From positions 1,674,001 to 1,738,000 of the forward strand of contig NC_070575.1 of NCBI RefSeq assembly GCF_026914185.1: a DNA stretch of 64,000 nt, written 5' to 3'. The DNA is from Puccinia triticina. Taxonomy: Eukaryota > Basidiomycota > Pucciniomycetes > Pucciniales > Pucciniaceae. Shown here in pieces: positions 45,634 to 57,203 of this stretch (its first letter is position 1; every line of letters begins with the position of its first letter). The position numbers and the translations under genes are program-made. Under the pieces are notes generated by a model. That model was not told where the DNA came from. It did no database searches and was given only the letters and a program-made list of their open reading frames with translations.

Positions 45634-47930
45634 ATTTCTGCGTACGTACCAAGTTTTTACATACCCCCTTTTCAGCATATGTACCCCAGTTTTCTCTATT
45701 CATTTCTACAAAACGTAAATCATATCAAAAATCATGCCATAAGAATTTAAAAAAAACATAATTTGAATTAATTCAATTTTTTTTGTGTACCTGCTTTTCT
45801 TAGGTACACACAAGGTAACAACTTTTTATTTATGTGTGCCAGCAGCATGAAAAGTTCAGGGCAGTTAAAATTGTGCCCATTTTGCATTCCCTGAAATTTT
45901 TAAGATTTTTTTGGGGGGTGCGGCAGGCTTAGTAGGAAAATTATTGCTTACTGAATACCTTTTTTTTACATTTTCAAACAGTCTCAAAATTTCAGGATTT
46001 TTGAATTTTGTATAAATTATGTGCCCTGAAAATATCTGCAATGGGGAGGCATCAAAACATGAGATATAAATGGTGTGCGGCAGTCTTAATTGGAAATATT
46101 TAGCTTATTGGATACTTTATGACTAGGCACAATTTTAACTTCCCTGAAATTTTTATGCAGCTGGGACACATAAATCAAAAAATTTTAACTTCTATGTACC
46201 TCATAAAAGTGGTACACAAAGTAAATTGAATTAATGCAAATTAGGTTTTTTTAAAATTCTGATGGCATGATAATTCTTTTTGTCAGCTGTGTTTATGAAA
46301 CTTAGGGTAAAAACCCGTCAGAAATAGGGGTTTTTGGCCTAGTACTATAACTGTACTGATATAAAAACACTGGCAATAATGTGCCAAACTTGTTACGTGG
46401 TATTCAGCCACAACAAGGGTTTGAAGACTCTTATGTAAGAGGAAGATATTTGTAATTAATAAGGTTTACTTATTAAGAACAGGGATATATAGGGTTTTTG
46501 ACATAGAAATAGCAGGTAAGCACTTAAACTGATTGGCTGAACGTCAGAGGCGGGCGTCTTACAGAAACTATTCATAAAGATATAACTGTAATAAATTCTT
46601 ATAAGGGAAATTGGCAATTTTAGAGTTAAATCTAGTGATTTTCGTGCCAAGAGGGCAGAAGTAAAGGAAGTGGTGGCTTTAATAAGCCAGGGGAGAATTT
46701 TCATGAGTTAACTTACAGGTTAATGGGTGGTGAAATTTCTGAGGGGACAATTCCAGTGGCCCCATAACCTCCTTAAATACTGGAGTGGTCATTGAGAGCG
46801 CTGAAAAGTTCCCATTAGTTTTGGCTATGGGTAAATGCCAAGAATAGACGTGTATTACACCTTGGTTATGGGTATTTCAATTGTAAAATATTACACAACT
46901 TCCCTTACTCCCACACGTGACATTTGTATAACCAATTGTCACGTGAAATAGCTTAATATGAAGTGTAATATCAATTTGTACTATGTGTACATCTCACCCG
47001 TGGCTCTTGTTTCACAGGGGAAAGGAATTTTACTGATCAATATAATTTTATGTATTTTAATTTATGTAATAATTTTTTAAGTAGTTTTCCTGCTCTTTGG
47101 AGCGCTTTGTGGCTATATGTACATATGTGAAAAAATTCATGAAGGAGTAGGAATGAGGGGTTACTTTGAGTGGGTGAACCCCCTTAATTTAACACAAGGA
47201 TTCTGAATATTCAATAATATTTCAGGATTTGTAAATGGTTTACAAGTTTTTGCAGATTTTAGGATACTTGTTGTATCTCTAAGGCTGACACTTTTCATCA
47301 TTTTAGAAGAACTTTGATATGATTCGCTTTGCCTAGAAATGAATATAGAAAACCCGGGTATGCACGCAGAAAAGGAGGTATGCAAAAAACGGATACGAAA
47401 GTGGAAATATAAGCCCCTATTTTTAATATGTATAAGTTTTTTGTCCCATGTACTAGAGACATGAAAATTTTAAATAACTCAGATTTATACATAAATTGCA
47501 CCCCCTGAATTTCTTAGAAATAGTGTGTCATCAGAACACAAGATATAACAGGTCTGCAGTAGGATTAGTAGGAAAATGATTGCTAACAGTACACATTTTG
47601 ACAAAAACAGTCTGAAAATTTCAGGGAATTTTCAATAATGCATATAATTTATTTTATTAAACTATAAGCAATTGTGTGTCATTATAGAATGACTTATAAG
47701 GGGTTCGCGTAGGGCTTAGTAGGAAAATGACTGTCAGCTGTATATCTTTTTTTGTTACTCACCCAAAAATTCCAAAAATTCCAGGAATCTTTCCATGATG
47801 CATATATTTTGTGCTATCAAATTATTAGAAATAGTGTGCCATTTTAGAATGGCTTATAAGGGGTGCGCGGAGGTTAGTAGGAAAATGTCCACCAAACTTA
47901 TACATTTTATAGCTTTTTACACAGAAATGC
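45634..47930. repeat. ~155-bp satellite-like monomers with inverted arms
   Basis: A monomer with TGCGGCAGGCTTAGTAGGAAAAT and an upstream ATAGTGTG(T/C)CAT...TATAA block recurs at 45919, 46075, 47553, 47704 and 47863. Inverted arms accompany it: 45634-45733 matches the complement of 47304-47398, and 45728-45808 matches the complement of 46193-46277. The region is AT-rich and non-coding. It could be satellite DNA broken up by an insertion, or a large non-autonomous transposon with internal tandem monomers. Confidence 0.6.
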
Positions 47931-49227
47931 CCACTCTCCTGCAACACTTTTGGCACAAAAGCATCCCCATTTGCCCCACTTATGGCGCTAAAAAGTTCCA
48001 AAAAGCACCAATTCAGCTGCTATGCTAAAGCAAAATAAGAAAAAACTCTGCTTTGCTACGCACAGTTAAAATTTGCATTAGCTGTGAGGGTGCTTTGCTA
48101 CTGCTTTAAGCAGGGTTTTTCCACTATTTTTATTGCTACTCTACTCTGGATCTAGAGTAGCTGTGTTTTTCTTGGCTACACAAAAGGACCAAAGCCTTGT
48201 GAAAATCTTTGCAGTCCATAACAGATCCTGAAGACTGGAACACCCAAGGCAAATCAGCCTTGTTAATATCTTTGGGTGGTCTTGAAGTTTAGGTGCAAGC
48301 TTTGGATTGTAGGTGTGGGGAGGGAAATTGAGCTGAGTTGATGTGGGTTAAAATCCGGACAGCCTGCTGGGCCTTGGGTGTTAAGCGCGAGTCTACAGGG
48401 GGCTTGCAAAGAAAAGGGGGTCAATTCGCTGTGCCCAGGCCCCACACTTGGCGAGTCGGAGGGCGGGGTCCACCGATTGCTGCCTTCATCCCCGGACAGA
48501 GACCCGGCAAGCGGCGGACCCGATCAATCGCGCCCGTCAAATAACCAGGTCGAGGCAGGCAAGCAGGACGGACACAATCGATGGCCTCATTCAAATCACT
48601 CGGTCGGGGCCCAGGACAATCTGAAAAACTCCACCATTCAAATAATGTGGTCCAGGCCCATGCACGTCGTTCCAAGGCCGAGGGCAAGGCGGATAAAAGC
48701 TGGAAGCGGACGGCAAAGTTCAACCGGATGTCCGGCGGGTTGGTGCACGAGAATAACTCCGATTGCAAGGGCACATCAACCTGTGGGTCCCCTCACTCCA
48801 ATCATTTCCTCCTTCTTTGTCTTGATCTGAAACTGATCTTGTGTTGCCTCTTTGAAACACCCTGTCCAGGGGACTCTGAGCCCGCAGTAGATAAGGCCGA
48901 AGGTCCGTCACAGAAGGTCCGTCACAGGAGGTCCGTCACAGGAGGTCCGTCACAGCCCAGCACCACTGTCAATTTTCATTTCATTCAGGATGGTTGTAGC
49001 ATGTTCTGGTCCACACTTGTCTACCACCACTAGTTCTTCATTACCAGCAGGATTGGAAAGAAAGCCAAGTTAAGGGACGGAACCGGAAGAAAACTAAAAG
49101 GCACAATCAAGGGGCATTTCCAATTGGTAAGCGAATACTGCCAATGGCAGCCTACCCTTTTAAATTCCAATACACATCAGCGCGGCTGACAGCTTTACAT
49201 TCTTGGTGGCCCAACTAACGATCACAA
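47931..49227. other. no gene supported; short tandem repeat
   Basis: Four copies of a 15-bp unit (GGTCCGTCACAGGA) at about 48902-48955. The GC-rich part 48430-48780 gives open frames on both strands without protein-like character. Confidence 0.5.
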
Positions 49228-49350
49228 CCCTGGGCAAATGCGCTGCATGGTGGGGGGTGAGGCGTATAAGTCAACCCGCCACCATATTGTGGGACCCATG
49301 CAAACCAGGCGTATAAGCCGGGGCGCATGGATTCCTGCTTTTCTGGGGTG
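49228..49350 (+). repeat. shared flank repeat, copy beside KDZ gene
   Basis: Matches 57008-57126 in the same orientation (AAATGCGCTG, GGTGGGGGGTGAGGCGTA, CGCCACCATATTGTGGGAC, ATGCAAACCAGGCGTA). Here it lies downstream of the KDZ transposase stop; the other copy lies just upstream of the TET/JBP start. Confidence 0.8.
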
Positions 49351-49493
49351 GGCTTGTTTTTATTCTGGGCTGCACCGATTGGGACCCCATCGGCATTTGA
49401 ATTTTGGATTTGCAAAGAATGAAACTATGGAACTGCAACAAAAGTAGATCGCTTTTCCACCAACCAAACCCCCAGCCAGGCCACCCATTCCTT

Positions 49494-52400
49494 TCACAGC
49501 TCCATTTCATTTTCTTCCCTGCCATCCATTCCATCCATTCCGAAAGGGGTCTGTAATTCTTCCTGCTGTAAAATCTCCTCCTCCTCGTAATCCCCATTGT
49601 CCTCCAACTCCATAATCACCGAGTCCACTTTCGCAAGTTCTTCCCAGATCAATTTGCAAAAATGCATAACAAGATCCCACTGTTGTCCAACATCGGTTTC
49701 TTCTGGCCATTCGGGGGAAAGGTACTTTTGGCTCCAAATCAGGAGCTGGCAAAAATGAGAATTCCATGCCATCCACCCTCGGCAGTGTTTTTTGGCAAGG
49801 TTGGCATATACTGAGCCCAGCGCCGATGTTGAAAGGTTATGTCTGGAACATAGTTCTTTGAGGGATAATTCGACTGCTGATTCCGGTAGATTGGTCTGAG
49901 ACCAATCATCTTTGTTTAACACAGGTCAAATTTCCGAATGGGTAAGTAAACTTAACATATATGTATTTCCCACATTGCAAAATTATGAAATCACCTCTTC
50001 TCAAAAACTTCGAAATTTCATCCAGCTTGGAAGATTTGTGAATTGCCCACTTGAGGGCTTGTCTGGCCTCCCTTGAGATTCGCGCCAGCTCTTCTTGACA
50101 ACGACTTTGAGTCAGGTAGGCTGAAATGCCCCTTTGCACATTAAAATCCACTGCCCATGGCTCCTCCGGATGAGTTAAGGACCCAAGATTCCAGAAAGGG
50201 TCAGTTAAGTCCATCGATTTGACTTCTTCCAAACTCGGTGTTGCCATTGTTGCTTCGGGCACATACAGTGTATTGTAATCCTCGGCTTTCTTATTGTAGG
50301 AAACCCACTTGCTTCTAAGGAGCTTTGTTTTTGAATTCATAATCTTCTTGAATCGAGCCTGCACACGGGTTCCTGCAAAATTTGTCCACATCAAGATGTA
50401 CCCACCTATAATCAGATATATAATTCACCAACCTGATCCTCTTTGATCCCATTTCTTTTGTATTTCACAAACTCCAACCTTGGCCTCGTAAAGTTTGGCC
50501 TTGCTAACCTTCATCTTGATTAGCTGTCTTTTTTGAGTATCTGGAGGAATTATATCCGAGTCAAATTGCATTATTTATGATCATGCCATACCATGTTATT
50601 CAGTGACTCACTTGAAGCACCGGCTAGATTACTGAAGAAATCAGAGCCAATTTCTTCTATAATCCATTTGATTTCTTGCTCCAGAGGTACCAAAGTGTTG
50701 GAAATTTCACCCATCTGTCTTCCTTGCGCAATGTTTGGATTGTTCCGTTGTCTTCTGCGAAGTTGAAGCATCTCTTCACTGTCCAGATATGCAGCATGAA
50801 GTTTTTAGTAAAAATTTAATCATTTGCAGCTGCGGAATATTTTAGCTCTTACTGTGCTTCTCAGAGCTTGTCCTCCAATTCAACCAGTTCTTCAACCTGA
50901 TTTTGCAAATCTTTCTCGGATTCACTGGCCATTTGGGAAAGCTGACACTCTCTCTGCCGGATCCATTGGCCTTGCAAGTATTCGATTGTGTGCCCATGTA
51001 CTTCAAAAATCTCCAAGAGTTCATTTTTGGCATTTTTCAACAAGTCCTCTATGGTTTTTCCCCGATCTAATAGTAACTTCACTGAGACAATAACAAATCA
51101 GCTTGTAAAGTTTCAAATGCAGATAATTCTGAGCTTTACCTGCATGCATGTTGCCAACCTGGTTATGGTGGTCTGCCCGGAAATGCAATGCAGAAAGGCG
51201 ATGATTCTTTGTGCAAAACCTAAGTGAGCTGATAAGTGGAGATAAATATGCCCAATCACGCTCTAAGCCTTCCCCATCAGACATACCCCAACCTTCATTT
51301 AACCTTGGGTTGTATTTGAGCTGGCACGACCATTCATGCACGTATGAATGGAATACACTTGTGCCAAACATCAACTGGTTTTGGGCTCGTTCTTCAGGAA
51401 ATTGGTCCCTCTGCATTCATGGAAATTTTTAATCATTTTTGAGTTTTTTTTATATCAAATGACACTCAGAATTTTATCAACCAACCAATCACCATTTAGA
51501 CTAAAACATACCCTTACTATCCCCTTCTCTATGTTGCATCCTATATCATATAGAAAAGCGCATCTCTTGGGAACCTGTCCTTCAATTACAGTCGATTTGA
51601 GGAGAAATTGGATCATTGTCATAGGAAAATAAGCTCTACAATTATCAATTGATATAAAATATCAGCTTCATTGCCACAAGGATGAGAAATCACCGGTAAA
51701 TACCTTTCACCACTCCTCACAATGTTGATTAGTCGCAGTATCTGGTCATGTCGACATGCCATTCCAAATATACCTGTGTCATCACATGCCTTCCATGTGT
51801 TGCTCCCACGAAGATCATTGGCGGCTGTATGTTGATCGGTGCAGCGATCCTAAATGCTAATCAGTTCAATTTGGGCTGTGCATTTTAGAAGTTTGGTTGT
51901 GACTCACAGTTGATTTGGTATTTCCTACATTGCCGATCCTGGTATCATTCATAGAGATTTGCATTTCTTCAACATCTTCCGGTTTGACAAAAAGACCAGG
52001 TGTCTTGATGGGTAGAACCTCGTTGCTGGCAGCCTTATGTCGCCTATGTTGAAAGTTGCCGTCCATGCAAACAATGTAATCCGGCTCGTGAGGTTTTTTA
52101 CCGCCAACCGGAGGTCCAAAACACTTTGGACATATGTCTGCCAATTGATCCAAGGCTGACATCTGCAGCATTTCTTCTGAAAGGAGCTGTTCTCGTCGCA
52201 GCATTTCCCGATAAGCATCCACAGATGATGACAGTGTCTTTCGCCATTGACGGACCTACAAAATAACCATCATTTTAAAATTGGATGGTGGCAACTGGTA
52301 TGCAAGAATACTCACAGTATAAGATGTTTCTGCATCAGAATGAGGCCAACAAACCAGTATAAGTGGGCTGTTAATATCAAGAAACTCGTCAAGTGCTTTT

Positions 52401-53339
52401 GCAAATGGTGTGATTGCAACAGCACTGTGCTTCCACATGATGTGGTGAAACTGTAGGAGTCAAATCGAGAATGCCGTCCTGGGAAATTTTGGGGAACCTC
52501 CGATGTACCCCATTTGGATCAGTCGTACCTGGTCTGGATGACAGTCGCAGAATGACACACTAGCCTGCTTTCGGCCTGGTAAAGAAAAGTTTATTCAATT
52601 GATTAAAATAATAAAAAACAAGTTTGTGTATAGTCAAAACTGGCAGCAATTTGATCTGATGGAACACACTTAAAATATCAACCAGGACCACTTCTCTTGT
52701 TCGATGATCTCGACATCCACATTCCGGCTTCCAATCTTTATCCCAGCACAAATGGTCACCCCAATGCGAAGTCTTGTTTGCACAATGATGGAAAGACAAA
52801 AACATCTGTTCATAAACTTCGGACCAAAGCTCCTCTTCCACTATCTTTTTATTTTTGTAATGCTCCGTTCGGAAGTAGTCGGCTAGCAGCTGAACACGAG
52901 AATCGGGGGGGTGGAGAATGTTCTCTTCTTGTTCATTGTCATGATTCATATTGAGATTATTGAAATCGGTTTGTTGATGATCAGAAGATTCGGAAGATTC
53001 TCGGTTTGGGCCTCCTGCAACCGGAATGGTCGGGGAATTAACTTGGGGAGCTGCAGATGTGTACCTGAGTGCATGATTTCTTTCAATTTCGAGTGACTGG
53101 CTTAGGGAAACGGATGAGGGTGTTTTTGGTCTTTGGTTTCTCTTTCTCTTCTTTCCGCCCTGTCCTTCGAATGCCGGCATTTCGGGATTGTTTGGTTTAG
53201 AAAATCGATGTGTGTGCGGCACCAAAGCCAAGGTCTGCCGCAAGGTGGCAAGGTAAGGGCCCTGGAAACCCCCCCGAGAGATGCAGTAACCAAAAACCCA
53301 AGATTTGGGCAAAAGGCATTCATACTGGTTACGGTTCAC
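49494..53339 (-). CDS. KDZ (Kyakuja-Dileera-Zisupton) DNA transposase, with one stop
   Basis: Multi-exon minus-strand gene. Exon 1 (53339 or internal ATG 53180) has a basic nuclear-type stretch (GGKKRKRNQRPK) and ends at TREVVLVDIL. After an intron: SFCDCHPDQVRLIQMGYIGG, KFPRTAFSI, a TGA at 52460-52462 where Arg is expected, then KHSAVAITPFAKALDEFLD. Next CPKCFGPP and the first catalytic Asp in VCMDGNFQHRRHK (about 52060), a DDTGIFGMACRHDQ block (about 51770), and the acidic NEGWGMSDGEGLERDWAYLSPL (about 51270). A coiled-coil and a C-terminal helical part follow (50394-49494). These motifs and their order are those of KDZ transposases. Exact introns after exon 2 were not all resolved, and the single stop may inactivate it. 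Element termini not found. Confidence 0.8.
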
Positions 53340-53652
53340 TGAGACAACTTTAAAGGCATTCTTATTGAAATTTATAAGGAAAAATTCACAAATTTTTCAA
53401 GTATCAGAAACAGTAAAGACTGAAGAATCCTGATGAATCTGTCCATTTTGTAAAAGTGGCAAAATTATAATCAATGGACTCTTGGTGGCCTAGTCCCAGC
53501 TCACTTCTCCCTGTAAATTTGCCTCATTTCAAGATGTGTGCCACCAGCCTGATCCCAAGGGCGCTGAGAGCTCAGGGCAGCCCTGCTCACCCCAATAGCG
53601 TCAAAAGCTCAAGGCAGCCCTGATCACTCCATATGTCATTTAAGATGCATAC

Positions 53653-53727
53653 CTACATGTCCAATGTTTTGTTTTTAGCAATTATCCATAATATAACAGC
53701 TAAAAACAAAAAATTGGACATGTAGGT
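53653..53727. repeat. 75-bp fold-back upstream of small secreted protein gene
   Basis: CTACATGTCCAATGTTTTG and its complement at the other end (AAAATTGGACATGTAG) frame a short AT-rich loop, about 12 bp before the ATG at 53739. It could be a miniature transposon or a hairpin in the 5' leader. Confidence 0.65.
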
Positions 53728-53738
53728 AAGTATCTGCA

Positions 53739-53966
53739 ATGAAATTTGGAGTGAGCCAATATGCCCAATGTATCCTGTTGCTTGCATGGTGTTTGTTTTG
53801 TGCGCAGGCTAAGGTTGATCCTTGTTATATCAAAACCCCTTTTCCAGCAGGCCAAATTACCTTGAAAATTCTATTTGCTTGTGGCAGACATGAGTGTACA
53901 CAGCAGGCACACCGGAACAAAGGTTTTGTCAATAATTTGGTCCATCACCTAAAGAATTTCTTTTAA
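53739..53966 (+). CDS. small secreted protein candidate, 75 residues
   Basis: Begins MKFGVSQYAQ, followed by a hydrophobic core (CILLLAWCLFCAQA) with a plausible cleavage after AQA, leaving a mature peptide of about 51 residues with three cysteines (VDPCY, FACGR, HECTQ) and a basic end. No family recognised. The clean signal peptide is the only real support; there is no intron and the gene lies between transposons, so it may also be chance. Confidence 0.4.
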   Translation: MKFGVSQYAQCILLLAWCLFCAQAKVDPCYIKTPFPAGQITLKILFACGRHECTQQAHRNKGFVNNLVHHLKNFF

Positions 53967-56900
53967 TGATTCTGAGTTGTTTTTATCTGTATATTTATGG
54001 AAATAGTACACTTGAATGCAGTTGAAGAAAGATAAGAATGCAAAATGAGTAAGATAGAACATGAACAATTCAGAGAGGAACTATATATACCAAGGGAAAA
54101 AAGAGTGAAAAACTTCCATTTATGTAACAGAGAAAGGAAAAAAAGTTTTCATCAAGGCAGATCAAATTTTTACAACACAACACAAAAATCAGACAAGAAG
54201 ATAGAGGAAGGGTAGAGAAGTTCACAAATCACATTGATGACCTTATCACAGCAGTACCCAAGTTGAAAAAAATTATATGTACATAGTTGATTCATTTGGA
54301 TAATAGTTATCTGGTATGTGGATTGATTTGTCTTATTCTTTTCCTCCATACTGATAGCATGATGTGCTAATTGCCAGCAATAATTTCATATATATATATA
54401 TATATTTGGACTTGCTTTGCATGCTGCAAACAACCCTTTGTGTACTGTGCAGTGCGCAAAGAGTTTTTTGCAGTGTGCCAACTAAGTCTGTATACAATTT
54501 GTGCATCTTGTGCATCTTGGGCCATTTCTTCTTTTTAATTCTTTCCTCTTGTTTCTGTTGCAAGTTGCAACCAGTTGGAGGAAGTAGATATTTTGACATA
54601 ATGCGCAAATAGAAAAAATCCAACAAAATAGAAACCTCATGGTTTGCTGTACCACTGTCAATGTGACAAGAAGAAAAAAAATCAGTGAAGTTAATTTAAA
54701 AATGGAAAACGGTTTCAAAAGATTACCAGTCCCAAGAAAGTTGGAGAAAATATCAAATTAACAGCCATCATATAACAATGGTTGGATCCTGTTTGAACTT
54801 TTCTAACTTCTTTCAATTAATCAAATCTATCAATCAAGGATAAACATTTTCAGTTTTGGGCTGCAAAGCTTGGCAGGTAATTAAAAAAAGAAATCAAAAA
54901 CCTACATCAGAAAAGGCTGATTAAACATCATTTTCTTTTTGTTTTCTGAGCAAAAAACAAGGAGAGGGTGTAAAGAACAAAGTCTATGGATGAGTGAGAG
55001 TGTTGCTCCTTGGGCATTGTGTATTGTAACTGAGACGCAAACAGAGTCTGTCCATAGCCTTATACCCCCCAATGAGTGCAGTGTAGTTCCAGATATGTTA
55101 CACGCAGCAGCCCCCTTAGATGCAGTAATGGCCACTTCGCCGGTATCCGATCCCCACTTATCCTAAAGTCTTCTTATCACCTCTTTGAAAGCAGTGTGCT
55201 GCAACGTCGCGGTTTCGAAGCTATGGCCTTACCATACATACCAACCAAGGGCGATGTAAAGAGCGCGCGGGGCGCTGCTGAATTGTGCGCCGCCTGCTTG
55301 AAACCGCTGGTAGAGATACACTTAATGGCTTTTAAAGGCCAAGCAGATTATCATGTATTCAAGAGCATTGTAAGCAAATAGACCGGTAGAACAACAGAAA
55401 TCATCAAGATAGAGAAGAGAAATGATGATGATTTATGCTAGGGGTGTGAAATAAACATGATACAGATGGATGAAATAACATCAAGAGAAATATGTACAGG
55501 GCTGCTGGCGGGCCCATTGGCAAGGAAAAAAGGCAATCACCCCCCTCAAAAAAGACTAGTAATGTACTGGCCCTTCTGTGCCTCGGAGAAGCGTTTCTTC
55601 TGGGTAGCGGCGGAGCCAACAACAAGGGCTTCCTGGAGGGGACTGACGACGCAGAAGGCAATTCGGGTCATAGCAGAGGTGAGTGGGCAGTGGGCCGAGG
55701 AGGGCGGCGGGGCCGATGCACAGGACAATCAGCCAGCCCGTTGACGTGACCGACTTACCCGCAGAGCCCACCTTCACCGTCCGAATCTATAGCGAGGTCA
55801 AGAGCAAGGCGATCTGGCTGTGCGGCTTGTTGAATGTCAGGCATGGCACGGGGGAGGCGGGCCAATTGGAGGGTCAAATCTGGCTGGGACGGAGAGGGCT
55901 TGGTGAGCCAGGGGGTCGGGGATGGGACGGAGAGAAGGAGAGGGGAAAAAGATGACTCACCAACAGGGTTTATTTTTTTACCGCTGTTGTTTGCCGGTGC
56001 TGGCGAGCTGAGCTGTGGTTTTGATTGATTGTGGATCCTGAATCAAGACCGGTGATAAATTTCAGAATGCAATTTGGGATCCACACAAAAGGATGATGGA
56101 AATAACAACTCACGCGCATTGAATCTTTCCGATTGCCGGGATCAATTCGACGTTGCGCTGGCGGGATCTGGCGGTGATGTTCGATCTGGTGGTGGGTGGG
56201 TGGCGGTGGGTGGGCAGTGGCGGTGCAGCGGTGGTGTGGCTCCCCCCGCAATCCCCCGAGCACGGTCCGGGCGCACAGCCGATTCCAGCTGCGCGGAGTT
56301 TGGCCGCTGCTGCCAAAAGTTTCAAAATTGGGGCAAAAGTAGCAAGCCTTTTTGGGCCGGCTGTATAGGCCGACCTGGCTCACCCGTCCACCATGGGGTC
56401 CAAGTGGGTTTGCGGTGGGCCCCACGTGGGAGGACTCCCCGGGCGCATGGGGCCACGCGTTGGCGATCAAAGTCGCACCCGCGGGCGCGCAAGTGCGTGC
56501 GCCGCGAATCCCGGCGTTCCGGGGGCCCCGCCCATCAGCTTGGGGCCATCGCCCCGCGGCCCCCCCGGCCGAAGCAACCGCGCCGCCGGCCCCTGCCTCA
56601 ACCAATCGAGCACGCCCCCCGTCCAGGCCGACTTACCCCATCGCCGGCTCGGTCCCATCGGCTTTGCCCTGCAGGCACCTGCGCTTTTCCAACGCTGGTC
56701 AATCATTCACATCCTCTTTGATCCGGGGAATCGTTTTTCCACTCGATCAATCGGCCCACGATTTCGGCTTGTTTGTACCATCCACCGCTTCACCATGGCC
56801 CATGTTTGACCACGCTGACCCTCGCCCTGTCCCTAAAAATTCTACAGAAAGGCTGCCTACAGTTTCTCCCATTTGATCAACCCCCATATCGGGGCCTGAG

Positions 56901-57007
56901 GCCAATCAAGTGAATCGCCGCCAACCAACCTTCTTGACGCACGCAGAGGTGAGTGTCTTTTCCATTGCCGCCATCCATGCGCCCCCCGATAAGGGGAATA
57001 TGGTTCA
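53967..57007. other. no gene resolved; decayed fold-back copy
   Basis: 54404-54495 is a degraded short copy of the CGGACTTAC-type fold-back element (GTACTGTGCAGTGCGC, AACTAAGTCTGTATAC). 55450-56000 and 56130-56800 are GC-rich with open frames on both strands and some good splice-like sites (GTGAGT at 55679, TTACCCGCAG near 55762), but I could not build a protein with recognisable features. Confidence 0.45.
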
Positions 57008-57126
57008 AATGCGCTGTATGGTGGGGGGTGAGGCGTACAAGTCCATCCGCCACCATATTGTGGGACTGATGCAAACCAGGCGTACATGCCGGGGCGCACC
57101 GGTCCCTGCTTGTCCAAGCTGGGGTT
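57008..57126 (+). repeat. shared flank repeat, copy beside TET/JBP gene
   Basis: Same sequence as 49228-49350, ending about 80 bp before the oxygenase ATG; similarity weakens beyond it (GGGCT...GAT..GA..CC..ATGCC). Confidence 0.8.
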
Positions 57127-57203
57127 TTGGGGCGCTGGGGCAGCTTGGGCTTGGATCCCGATGCCAGGTTGCTGAATTTGGGCCCTGTGCTTCAATCGGG
57201 GCC

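Noticed and set aside
49197..53495. TTCTTGGTGGCC near both sides of the KDZ gene as terminal repeats
   Set aside because: The two copies are in direct, not inverted, orientation and only about 12 bp long; no target duplication seen.
55457..55955. Two-exon gene with GTGAGT donor and CCCGCAG acceptor
   Set aside because: The joined protein is low-complexity on one side and the opposite strand is equally open; no family recognised.
56074..56876. Long GC-rich open frames on both strands
   Set aside because: All frames are open because of GC richness; no conserved motif or intron structure supports any.
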